Source: Streptomyces silaceus (GTDB lineage Bacteria; Actinomycetota; Actinomycetes; Streptomycetales; Streptomycetaceae). Taken from it: 64,000 bases of DNA. Below, piece by piece: positions 8,647 through 15,756 of the stretch. The notes under the pieces were generated by a model. That model was not told where the DNA came from, did no database searches, and saw only the letters and a list, made by a program, of their open reading frames with translations. Both the position numbers and the translations under genes were made by a program. How positions within the stretch are numbered: the first letter of the stretch is position 1; every line of letters starts with the position of its first letter. The stretch covers positions 1-64,000 of the forward strand of contig NZ_LIRJ01000004.1 in assembly GCF_001419745.1 (NCBI RefSeq). The letters are read 5' to 3'.

Positions 8647-9048
8647 TCAGAGTTTGCGGACGAACGTCCGCTCGCCGTTGTGCCAGGTGATCGTCACGCC
8701 GTGCCCGCTGGTGTCACCCTCGCGCGCCGACCACACGTCGAGCGAGGCGATCTCCGGGGACTCTGCGGCTCCGATCACGCCCGCTAGCCACGCATCCGGC
8801 GCGGCCGTCACCGGGGCAGCCTCGAAGGGGGCGGGGGCGCCCTGGACGGCCGCGGTGGGCGGGTCGTGCTTGGCGCCCTCGGCGAGCTGCCCAATCATCT
8901 GCCACCGAACCTCGCGGCCGGCCACGGTCACGGCGAGGCCGTACGGATGCTTGTCGTCTCCCGCCTCGGCGAGCGTCTGTACGCGCTGCACGTCGGCGGC
9001 ATTCTTGAGCAGATCAACGGCGTAGTCCTGGAACGCGTCGGGGCGCAT
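8647..9048 (-). CDS. Hypothetical protein
   Basis: 133 aa, acidic/Ala-rich, with no signal peptide or metal motif. Residues about 1-60 look helical and the C-terminus (GVTITWHNGERTFVRKL) beta-rich. It is 6 bases from the next upstream gene, so in the same transcription unit. Not recognised; the context is mobile-element accessory DNA. Confidence 0.65.
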   Translation of the reverse strand: MRPDAFQDYAVDLLKNAADVQRVQTLAEAGDDKHPYGLAVTVAGREVRWQMIGQLAEGAKHDPPTAAVQGAPAPFEAAPVTAAPDAWLAGVIGAAESPEIASLDVWSAREGDTSGHGVTITWHNGERTFVRKL

Positions 9049-9054
9049 TTGTGA

Positions 9055-9456
9055 TCAATCCTCTCGTGGCGGCCGGGCAAGTCTACGAGCGGGGACCGAC
9101 AGTTCGCGGGCCGTCGGTACCCGCGCTCTGTCTCGTGCGGCGCGCAGCGCCTCACTCTCCGCCGGGGGCGCCACCGCGCCGTCGGGCGGGCAGTGGCAGA
9201 GGCAGTCCGTCTCCGGGATGACGACGATCCGGTTGCCGTCGATGCCGAGCGAGGTCTCCAGGAGGCAGCCGTGCGGCCCGGCCGCGCCGGTGAGGAGGGC
9301 GCGCAGGCACGGCGCGCACCAGACGAGCAGCACCTCCGGGCAGGTTCTCGCGTGGGCGCGGCCGAGCTGCGGTGTGCCGTCGACGTAGACCATCAGCTCC
9401 TGCGTCGGCTCACCGGCGCGGATGGGACGGAGGCACAGGCCGCACGTCTCGCTCAT
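9055..9456 (-). CDS. Cys-rich putative zinc-binding protein
   Basis: 133 aa from ATG 9456, which overlaps the upstream stop as ATGA. CGLCLRPI at the N-terminus and VWCAPC in the middle form two CxxC pairs, and a third Cys/His cluster CLCHCP lies near residue 95. The C-terminal 35 residues are Arg/Ala-rich. It fits a small nucleic-acid or zinc-binding protein, but no family is recognised. A longer reading of the frame up to 9561 is a shadow of the overlapping genes. Confidence 0.65.
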   Translation of the reverse strand: MSETCGLCLRPIRAGEPTQELMVYVDGTPQLGRAHARTCPEVLLVWCAPCLRALLTGAAGPHGCLLETSLGIDGNRIVVIPETDCLCHCPPDGAVAPPAESEALRAARDRARVPTARELSVPARRLARPPRED

Positions 9457-9638
9457 GAGGCCTCGCCCGTGGTGTGGGCCGCGGCGGAGCGCAGCGCCCG
9501 CCAGGCGCGCGCCAGGCGCCGTTCGTCTTCGCAGTCGTCGTTCGCCCGGCAGCGCCCGCATCCCTCGGTGTGCGAGAGGAGGAGCCGGTACGCCTCGTCC
9601 GCCCGCTGCTCCTCGGCGGTCATCGTGTCCGCGATCAC
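9453..9638 (-). CDS. Small hypothetical protein, 61 aa
   Basis: 61 aa from GTG 9638. Both ends overlap neighbours by 4 bases (GTGA at the start, ATGA at the stop), which fixes its limits. Sequence has HTEGCGRCRANDDC, a possible Cys/His metal site, in an otherwise helical Arg/Ala protein. An internal ATG at 9623 is an alternative start. Confidence 0.6.
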   Translation of the reverse strand: MIADTMTAEEQRADEAYRLLLSHTEGCGRCRANDDCEDERRLARAWRALRSAAAHTTGEAS

Positions 9639-10114
9639 TGCTCGGCTCCGCTCAGGGCGGCACTGCCGGCGGTGACGAGGCACTCGACGGCCGAGGGCTC
9701 GCACAGGTCGCCCTCGAAACGGGGCAGCACCACCCAGTAGGGGCCGGGAAGTGCGGTGCGGGTGAGCGTGGGTACGCCGAGGTAGTTGTTCATGCCGAGG
9801 CGGGGGGCGATGTCCTGGTGCCGCCACCGGATCCGCTCGACCGGGCGCATGAGGGCGTAGTAGATGCCGCCCATGGTCCGGCTGTCATGGATCACGGGGC
9901 CGCGAAGGCACTGCGCGAGGCGCGCGGCGGTCTCGTCGGGGTCGGTGGCGCCGACCGCGGCGTGCACGAGGGCGTCGGGCAGGCGGACCGCGTCGAAGCG
10001 CTGGCCGAGCGGCAGCAGTGCGACACCAGCGTGGGTCCACTCAGCCCACGCCTGCGCAGGCGCCTCGTGGCTGCGCGCAAGCCACTGAGCAATGTTCGTC
10101 GTCTCGAAACTCAC
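9635..10114 (-). CDS. Putative prim-pol N-terminal-like protein
   Basis: 159 aa. The opening WAEWTHAGVALLPLGQRFDAVRLP resembles the first strand-helix of the bifunctional primase/polymerase domain found in actinobacterial integrative elements, but the chain is short and the catalytic Asp/His set is not apparent. It lies between the HTH-TPR regulator and three small genes in one leftward unit. Likely a degenerate or accessory relative; an active primase is unlikely. Low confidence in the family. Confidence 0.55.
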   Translation of the reverse strand: MSFETTNIAQWLARSHEAPAQAWAEWTHAGVALLPLGQRFDAVRLPDALVHAAVGATDPDETAARLAQCLRGPVIHDSRTMGGIYYALMRPVERIRWRHQDIAPRLGMNNYLGVPTLTRTALPGPYWVVLPRFEGDLCEPSAVECLVTAGSAALSGAEQ

Positions 10115-10209
10115 CGTCTTGCCCCTGCCGTCATCAGCGTCGATCAGGTCTGAGATCAGCGTGATGACTTGCAGCGGCGGGAACTGTCACTCTTCAGTGA
10201 CAGCGGGTG

Positions 10210-11388
10210 TCACAGGCCGAGCCAGGCCGACAGATGTCCCAAGGCGTCCGGCGTCTTGCGCTGCTGGTGCACGAGGCCCTCGATCGTCGCGCGGGCCCCG
10301 GGGTGATAGCGGGTCTGCTGCGGAGCCAGCTTCCGGGCCATCGCGATCGACGTGAGGGCGGCTTCGTTACGGCCCGTCTCCATCTCGGCGCGGCCTCGGT
10401 CGATCCACACGTGCGCACGGCGAGAGGTAGGCCAGGAGTCGGGCATGCGGAGCTTCTTCGCCTTCTCCACTGCCTTCCCGTACTGACCCATCTCCGTGAG
10501 CGCGGACAGCTCGTGAGCAGCCCAGTTCGTAGTTCCGAACGACAGCCAGTGCACGTGCTCGACGTCCCCGGCACGCCTGGCGATCTGCTTGGCTTCCGCA
10601 AGATGAGTCTTCACCGCGTCTTCATCGCGGGCCCGAGCGGCGATCACCGTGGCGCCGAGATGCAGTTGTCCGGCCACGGCTAGCGACTCTGGAGTCTCCA
10701 TCGTTTGATCGAGAAGGTGGTGGCCGGCGTCCACAAGGCGAAGGCCGATGGTGTGCTCCCCTTCCCGGTGGTACACGAGCCCTCGCATGTACTGCCGGAC
10801 AGCAGAGAGCACCGGATCCGATGCCCGCTGCGCAGCCCACTCCATGCGATCCAGGGCGATCGTGGAGAGGTCGTAGAAGCCGAGTTTGACCGTCACGTCA
10901 TGAGCGGTGCGGTAGGTGGAGCCCAGCGCGGCCCACAGCTCAGTAGACGGATTGCGGTAGGCCGCTGTCGTCAGCTCGGCGACCAGCCGGGGCAGCGTCT
11001 GCGCTGCTTTGTTCAGGAGTGTGGCCCGGACCTGTTGGCATAGAGTCTCCGCTGCCCTGACTAGTTGAGGCGTCTCGCGCGTGGCCACATCAGGGTCGGC
11101 TCCCAGGTCGTAGAGATCGAGCGACTCGCGGATCGGTCGGATCAGTTCGGCTAGGCGGTCCTGTTGCAGCTCGGTCATGTACGGCTGTCCTGTCAGCGTG
11201 GTGACATCGACATCCAGAGCCCGAGCACACGCAGCCGTGAAGTCAGGGCTCGCAGCCTTATGTCCACGTTCCACCTGATGAACGAGGCTGTACGAGTATC
11301 CGATCTTCAGCGCGAAGCCGCTCTGTGTGTATCCGGCCAACTTCCGGTACTTCGCGATCCTGGCTCCGGGTTGGTCGTCTCTGGGCAT
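10210..11388 (-). CDS. XRE HTH regulator with TPR-like C-terminal domain
   Basis: 392 aa. Residues about 8-65 are an XRE helix-turn-helix (AKYRKLAGYTQSGFALKIGY, then SLVHQVERGHKAASP). From about 75 onward the protein is helical repeats with TPR character (GSTYRTAHDVTVKLGF, GRAEMETGRNEAALTSI). This is the Streptomyces HTH-TPR type, often a sensor of small peptides or metabolites. ATG 11388 has a GGAG ribosome site. It is transcribed divergently from the flavoprotein gene 133 bases away, a pairing seen widely in Streptomyces, so shared control of the intergenic promoter is inferred. Confidence 0.85.
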   Translation of the reverse strand: MPRDDQPGARIAKYRKLAGYTQSGFALKIGYSYSLVHQVERGHKAASPDFTAACARALDVDVTTLTGQPYMTELQQDRLAELIRPIRESLDLYDLGADPDVATRETPQLVRAAETLCQQVRATLLNKAAQTLPRLVAELTTAAYRNPSTELWAALGSTYRTAHDVTVKLGFYDLSTIALDRMEWAAQRASDPVLSAVRQYMRGLVYHREGEHTIGLRLVDAGHHLLDQTMETPESLAVAGQLHLGATVIAARARDEDAVKTHLAEAKQIARRAGDVEHVHWLSFGTTNWAAHELSALTEMGQYGKAVEKAKKLRMPDSWPTSRRAHVWIDRGRAEMETGRNEAALTSIAMARKLAPQQTRYHPGARATIEGLVHQQRKTPDALGHLSAWLGL

Positions 11389-11520
11389 ACTGGAACTCCG
11401 TTCCTGGCTCACCACTTGGAACGGTACCCGCGCTCGATAGCGCTGGCCCGGCTTCTGCCCTCGATCCACCAGGATCGGGGGCAGTTGCGTGTGGCCATCG
11501 GCGCAGGGTGGGATGGCGCC

Positions 11521-12066
11521 ATGACCTCACGCACCCTGTATCTGTTCGGCTCGGCCGCGCCGCCCGTCTTCCAGGTGGCTGAGGTGATCGAGACGGCGCA
11601 GGCAGGCGGGTGGGACGTCTGCCTTGGACTGACCCCGACAGCAGCCCGGTGGCTGGAGGAGAGCCTCGACGACTTGGGTGCGCTTACCGGGCACCCGGTG
11701 CGCAGCGAGTACAAGCTCCCCGGTGAGCCGGATGTCTGGCCCAAGGCGGACGTGATTCTGTTCGCTCCGGCGACGTTCAACAGCCTCAACTCCTGGGCGC
11801 TCGGCCTGACGTCCGTGTTCGTCGTGGGCGTGGTCGCCGAGGGCATCGGTAAGGGCATCCCGACCGTGGCAATGCCGTGTGTGAACGCTGCATACGCGCA
11901 GCATCGCCAGCTCGACCGCAGTGTCACCGAGCTCCGCGAGCAGGGCGTCACCGTCCTCTACGGAGAGGGTGGCTTCCAACCCAATCCGCCCGGCTCCGGG
12001 GCGCCGAAGGGCTACCCCTGGGATCTCGCGCTCGCAGCGGCGAAGCAGCTGGCCGACCAGGCATGA
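11521..12066 (+). CDS. Flavoprotein (PPC decarboxylase-like fold)
   Basis: 181 aa. TLYLFGSAAPPVFQVAEVIE opens a Rossmann-like flavodoxin fold and VILFAPATFNSLNSWALG is the FMN/phosphate-binding region of the DFP/flavoprotein family (PF02441). MPCVNAAYAQH continues the family pattern. ATG 11521 chosen from the family length and a purine-rich stretch upstream; longer readings overlap the HTH gene. Reaction unknown; the partner is the divergent HTH-TPR regulator. It is convergent with the collagen-like gene, separated by a terminator. Confidence 0.82.
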   Translation: MTSRTLYLFGSAAPPVFQVAEVIETAQAGGWDVCLGLTPTAARWLEESLDDLGALTGHPVRSEYKLPGEPDVWPKADVILFAPATFNSLNSWALGLTSVFVVGVVAEGIGKGIPTVAMPCVNAAYAQHRQLDRSVTELREQGVTVLYGEGGFQPNPPGSGAPKGYPWDLALAAAKQLADQA

Positions 12067-12072
12067 CGGAAG

Positions 12073-12102
12073 GCCCCCTCCCGCCCGAAGGCGGAAGGGG
12101 GC
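12073..12102. terminator. Bidirectional terminator between convergent genes
   Basis: GCCCCCTCCCGCC (12073-12085) pairs with GGCGGAAGGGGGC (12090-12102) with one mismatch and a 4-base loop. It ends the flavoprotein gene and also the phage late operon coming from the right. Confidence 0.75.
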
Positions 12103-12107
12103 ACGTC

Positions 12108-12764
12108 TCACACGTACTGGCGTCGCTGTGGGTCGAGAGCCGCTGCCTGCGGCGTGGGCTCGGGGTCGGGCGGTGGGGCGCCGTCGCGGCGGCACACGAG
12201 CGCGTCCGGATCGGAGGCCGGGGCCTGGAGGCTGTAGCCGTCAGGGCAGGTCTGCCCATCCCGTCCGGCCTCACCGCGCGGGCCTTGCTCACCTGGCGGT
12301 CCTGCTGGCCCCGCCGGCCCCGGCTCGCCCTGCGGTCCGGGCGGGCCCGCGACTCCGTCCGCTCCGTCGGCCCCGGGTTCTCCCGCGGCGCCGGTCGGGC
12401 CCTGCTCGCCGGTGGCACCGTCCTTGCCCGTCTTGCCGTCCTCGCCCGCGCGGCCCGGCTTCCCGGACGGGCCTGTGTCGCCGGGCTCGCCAGCCGGGCC
12501 GCTCGGGCCGCGCGGCCCGCTCACGCTCCGGCCCGGCTCCCCACGGCTCCCCGGGGGCCCCGCCACCGGCCGCTCACCAAGACCCTGCACCTGCCTGGCC
12601 AAGGCATCACGCGCCTCGTTCGCCGTCCGCAGATCCTGCGACTGCCGCACCACCAGCACAGTGAGCACGCCGAGGAACGCCACCACCACGACCAGCGTCA
12701 GGCCGATCAGCCACTCGACGCGCGGCAGCCGCAGATGCCGCGTCCTGCTGTGGGCCGCGCGCAT
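12108..12764 (-). CDS. Membrane-anchored collagen-like protein
   Basis: 218 aa. A basic N-terminus is followed by one transmembrane helix (about residues 18-42) and a short coiled linker. A run of Gly-X-Y triplets about residues 60-165 ([19 protein letters not shown]) forms a collagen-like region, and the tail is Cys-containing (CPDGY, LVCRRD). Start ATG 12764 overlaps the upstream stop (TGATG). It is the last gene of the phage late operon, past the lysis genes. Collagen repeats occur in phage tail fibres, but the N-terminal membrane anchor points to a lysogen surface or lysis-associated protein instead; role unknown. Confidence 0.8.
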   Translation of the reverse strand: MRAAHSRTRHLRLPRVEWLIGLTLVVVVAFLGVLTVLVVRQSQDLRTANEARDALARQVQGLGERPVAGPPGSRGEPGRSVSGPRGPSGPAGEPGDTGPSGKPGRAGEDGKTGKDGATGEQGPTGAAGEPGADGADGVAGPPGPQGEPGPAGPAGPPGEQGPRGEAGRDGQTCPDGYSLQAPASDPDALVCRRDGAPPPDPEPTPQAAALDPQRRQYV

Positions 12765-13111
12765 CACGCCACCACCGCCCACACCGCGACGCCCGCGGAC
12801 AACAGCGCTAGAAGCACCGGCACGACGAGCTGATACAGGCGCGCCTGCCGCTCCCGCTCGCGCCGGTCACGCTCGGCGAGCTGGTACTGCTCGAACTGGG
12901 TCTCCAGCGTCTCCCGCGCATCGCTGATCTTCTGGAGCTCCTGCGACAGTTGCGTGATCCGCTGGTCGGTGTACGCGGACTGGAGGCTGTAGACCTCCGT
13001 GGAAACGACTTTGTCGAGGCGGGAGTTGATGCCCTGCGCCATCGCCTGAATGTCCCGGCGCAGGGCGGCGACCGAGCGCCCGAGTTCCCCGACGGTCTGC
13101 TCCTCGGGCAC
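12764..13111 (-). CDS. Coiled-coil protein with C-terminal membrane helix
   Basis: 115 aa. Residues about 5-85 are a charged coiled coil, and one transmembrane helix ends the chain ([17 protein letters not shown]). The layout, long coil plus membrane anchor next to the holin, fits a lysis-cassette accessory protein. It overlaps the collagen-like gene (TGATG) and follows the holin by 20 bases. No family firmly assigned. Confidence 0.75.
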   Translation of the reverse strand: MPEEQTVGELGRSVAALRRDIQAMAQGINSRLDKVVSTEVYSLQSAYTDQRITQLSQELQKISDARETLETQFEQYQLAERDRRERERQARLYQLVVPVLLALLSAGVAVWAVVA

Positions 13112-13131
13112 TGGTGGGCCCTCCCGTCAGG

Positions 13132-13386
13132 TCAGATCGAGGACGGCCCGCGCGGAGTGCTCGGGGTGGCGACGGTCTCGGTGATGCCGGGGCCAGTCGT
13201 GCCGCCGCTCGTCACGATCGCGGTCAGTACTGCGGCGACTGCGGCCAGGCCGCCGACCGAGGCGACCTCTCCCCAGTTGACGTCGAGGAGGCCGATGCCG
13301 TCCCCGGCCATGAGGGCGAGGGAGGACTGAGCGAAGGTGCGCACCGCGCGCTCGGCGGTCGCCTTCCAGAAAGCGCCAGTGTTCAT
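13132..13386 (-). CDS. Holin (r1t-like)
   Basis: 84 aa. MNTGAFWKATAERAVRTFAQ is a typical start for the r1t-like holins of actinophages. Two hydrophobic stretches follow, SSLALMAGDGIGLL and VGGLAAVAAVLTAIV, with a short polar tail. Expected to form membrane holes that release the endolysin. It lies just downstream of the amidase gene. Longer frames here are shadows; ATG 13386 has an AGAGGTAA ribosome site. Confidence 0.82.
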   Translation of the reverse strand: MNTGAFWKATAERAVRTFAQSSLALMAGDGIGLLDVNWGEVASVGGLAAVAAVLTAIVTSGGTTGPGITETVATPSTPRGPSSI

Positions 13387-13400
13387 GGGCGTTACCTCTT

Positions 13401-13742
13401 TCAGACAGGCTGCGCGAGCGAGCGGCAGCCGATGACGGTTCCGGAGGCGTTGCGCACCTCGCGGTAGGGGACAAGCAAGTCGCTTCGCCGGTCGGCGAGG
13501 GCGAGGGCGACGACGAGAGAGACGATGTACTGGACACCGTCGCGCTTGGGCGGGAGGTTCTGCGCGTGCCCGAACTCGACGAGCTCGGGCCACATGCCGC
13601 CGCCGAGCTCCTTGGTGGAGAGTCGGGCAGGTGTCCCTTCGGGGCCGATGACGTCGCGCAGATGCGGTTCGAGGTCGTCGATGCCGTCCTCTCGCTCGGC
13701 CGCGTAGAGACGGATCGGGTGCGGGGTGAGGTTGAGGATCAT
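13401..13742 (-). CDS. Hypothetical phage protein between amidase and holin
   Basis: 113 aa. MILNLTPHPIRLY and the C-terminus ASGTVIGCRSLAQP match a recurrent type of small phage-encoded protein of unknown function. ATG 13742 was preferred because GAGGTG lies 5-6 bases upstream; GTG 13751, overlapping the amidase stop, is the alternative. Its place inside the lysis cassette suggests a lysis or late-gene role, but nothing in the sequence proves it. Confidence 0.7.
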   Translation of the reverse strand: MILNLTPHPIRLYAAEREDGIDDLEPHLRDVIGPEGTPARLSTKELGGGMWPELVEFGHAQNLPPKRDGVQYIVSLVVALALADRRSDLLVPYREVRNASGTVIGCRSLAQPV

Positions 13743-13747
13743 CCCGC

Positions 13748-14500
13748 TCACCTCTTGGGGAGCTTGAGCTTCTGGCCGACGCGGATCGCGTCGGGGTCCT
13801 GGAGGCCGTTGAGCCTGGCGATCTCGCGCCAGCGGGCGTCGTCACCGAGCTGCGCGGCGGCGATCGAGGAAAGGGTGTCGCCCTTGCGGACGGTGTACGT
13901 ACGGCTCGGCTTGAGGCGGGCGGCGATCCGGACGCGCATCGATGACATGGCGAAGCCGCGGGGGTCCACCTTTCCGGGCTGCCACTCCAAGTGACCGATG
14001 ACCGAGCGCTCGGACCACCCGTGGTGACGGCAGATCGCGGCCGACACCTTCTCGATCGCGAGCAACTGCGCGGCAGGCCAGGGGTCCTCGCCGTCGCCGA
14101 GGTTCTCGCACTCGAAGCCGTAGAAATGCCGGTTACCGTCGGTGTTCGCCTCGTTGTCCGGCGGTAGCGCGGCCCGCTCGGCGATGACGGCCTGGAGCAC
14201 GTCGTCGTCCCCGAGCCCGGCATGGTTCGCGCGGCCGTACCCGACGAGGTGGACGCGGCCGTCCTTGGTGATGACGCCGTGGCACAACGGGCCCGGCAGG
14301 GCGGCGTGCCCGTCGCGGCAGATCTTCACGGTGCGCGCGCTGCCCGACGTCACGGTGTGGTGGATGACGATCCCGTGCACGGGCCCCCACGGGCCCTTGT
14401 GGTTGCGGTTGTGGTGCTCCCAGTCGCCGACCTCGACGACGGTGACGCCCTCGTCGCGGAGCGCGTCGAGGAAGGATCTCGCGGACAGGGGTGAAGCCAT
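13748..14500 (-). CDS. Endolysin: N-acetylmuramoyl-L-alanine amidase with LysM
   Basis: 250 aa cell-wall lysin that cuts the amide bond between muramic acid and peptide. The amidase_2/PGRP domain spans about residues 25-185: GIVIHHTV (His47/48) and SVIGHLEW with KVDPRG supply the zinc ligands. A C-terminal LysM (about 202-250, TYTVRKGDTLSSIAAAQLGD) binds peptidoglycan. No signal peptide, so release depends on the holin. ATG 14500 has an AGGTCT/GGAGG ribosome region. It is the centre of the lysis cassette. Confidence 0.92.
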   Translation of the reverse strand: MASPLSARSFLDALRDEGVTVVEVGDWEHHNRNHKGPWGPVHGIVIHHTVTSGSARTVKICRDGHAALPGPLCHGVITKDGRVHLVGYGRANHAGLGDDDVLQAVIAERAALPPDNEANTDGNRHFYGFECENLGDGEDPWPAAQLLAIEKVSAAICRHHGWSERSVIGHLEWQPGKVDPRGFAMSSMRVRIAARLKPSRTYTVRKGDTLSSIAAAQLGDDARWREIARLNGLQDPDAIRVGQKLKLPKR

Positions 14501-14502
14501 GA

Positions 14503-14985
14503 TCAGACCTCCGTCGGGTGGATGGCGAGCTTGAATTCGGCGAGGGTCACGCGCTGCGCCGTCCGGGCGTCGTGCCGCACCACGAGCGCGAGCGGCGTCC
14601 CCGGGTGCACGAACAGCCCCCACGTCTTGGCCCGGAACTGACCGCCCGGCGTGGGCACGTCGTCCTCGGTGCACGTCGAGTCCGGGCCCGTGCTCAGGCC
14701 GAGCGGGTCGCGTACGAACTGGCTGCGGACCTCCGTGTATTCGCCGTCCTCCCACTGGATCAGCGCGTGCAGCGTGCCCCACCCTTCGGCCGCCGGCCAG
14801 ATCAGCCCTGAGCGGTCGTCGCGGATCCAGTCGGCCAGGCGGACCCCGTCGGGCTGCACGACCTGGTGCATGGTGTGCACGTCGTGGGACTCGGCGGCGC
14901 CGAAGGGGAAGCGCACGACCCGGTAGGCGCCGGGCTCGATGCGCTGGGGTTCGCTCGTCTTCAGCGAGCACACCAGGACCGTCAC
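14503..14985 (-). CDS. Putative minor structural phage protein
   Basis: 160 aa, beta-rich, from GTG 14985, whose GTGA overlap with the upstream stop fixes the start. Segments such as WIRDDRSGLIWPAAEGWGTL and GLFVHPGTPLALVVRHD suggest a small beta-sandwich. It lies between tail-tip genes and the endolysin, where receptor-binding or baseplate accessories usually sit. No family recognised. Confidence 0.65.
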   Translation of the reverse strand: MTVLVCSLKTSEPQRIEPGAYRVVRFPFGAAESHDVHTMHQVVQPDGVRLADWIRDDRSGLIWPAAEGWGTLHALIQWEDGEYTEVRSQFVRDPLGLSTGPDSTCTEDDVPTPGGQFRAKTWGLFVHPGTPLALVVRHDARTAQRVTLAEFKLAIHPTEV

Positions 14986-15203
14986 CGCAGGCTCGTCGCG
15001 GAGATCTCGGTGCGGACCAGCGACACCGTCACGTCCCCGTCCTCGCCCGCCAGGCGCCGGGCCAGGTCCTCGACGATACCCTTGGCGGTGGTGCCGGGCA
15101 GGGGCCCGCCGACGCCGTCGGATATGACTACGGTCATCACACAGCCCGTCTCGTTCGGGCCGTCGGCCTGGATCTTGTAATGCGGGTAGGGGAGTTCGGG
15201 CAT
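14982..15203 (-). CDS. Small hypothetical phage protein
   Basis: 73 aa. It starts MPELPYPHYKIQADGPNETG and has an alternating beta/helix pattern. It overlaps the downstream gene by 4 bases and follows the tail-tip protein by 9 bases. Function unknown; position suggests a tail accessory. Confidence 0.65.
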   Translation of the reverse strand: MPELPYPHYKIQADGPNETGCVMTVVISDGVGGPLPGTTAKGIVEDLARRLAGEDGDVTVSLVRTEISATSLR

Positions 15204-15212
15204 GGCAGGCTC

Positions 15213-15746
15213 CTAGGCCAGTCGTCGGATGTGCAGGGAGGACCCGGCCGCCACCCGGGTTGCGGTCGCGTTGGACACGGCCTGCGCCCACTGGAGCGCC
15301 AACGTGCCCGCGGACACCGTCGTCAGCACGGACTCCTCGACGGCTACGCACTGGTTCGAGGCGCTGTTGCGGGTGCCGTAGCGGACCGCGGTGGAGTAGG
15401 CGTGCACGCCGGAGCGGTGGTATCCGCCGTCGGCGGCGGACGCGGTCGCCACGCCGCCCGCCAGCGTCCACGCGGCGCCGGCCGCCGACCGCACCCCGGA
15501 CGCGGACGCGGGGACGGTCCACTGCGTCTGGATCTGCGCGGCGTCCAGCGCGGCGAAGTGGATGTAGAAGACCACGTGGTAGACGGCGTTCGCTTCCAGG
15601 GCCGCCGTGAGGTCGGGGTCGTCGGTCAGCGTCGTCGTCGCCGCCCGGTCCAAGTTGGTGACCTTGGTGTAAATGTCGGGCTGCGACGACTGGAGAAGCT
15701 GGCCGGTCAGCCGCTGGCCCGCGTAGATCGCCGGGTATCTGGACAC
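15213..15746 (-). CDS. Putative tail-tip accessory protein
   Basis: 177 aa. Opens MSRYPAIYAGQRLTGQLLQS, close to small proteins encoded just after minor tail proteins in many actinophages, where they decorate the tail tip or fibre. The body is Ala/Thr/Val-rich beta with no Cys cluster. GTG 15746. It lies 10 bases after the large tail protein gene. Role inferred from place only. Confidence 0.7.
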   Translation of the reverse strand: MSRYPAIYAGQRLTGQLLQSSQPDIYTKVTNLDRAATTTLTDDPDLTAALEANAVYHVVFYIHFAALDAAQIQTQWTVPASASGVRSAAGAAWTLAGGVATASAADGGYHRSGVHAYSTAVRYGTRNSASNQCVAVEESVLTTVSAGTLALQWAQAVSNATATRVAAGSSLHIRRLA

Positions 15747-15756
15747 GCGAGGCCTC

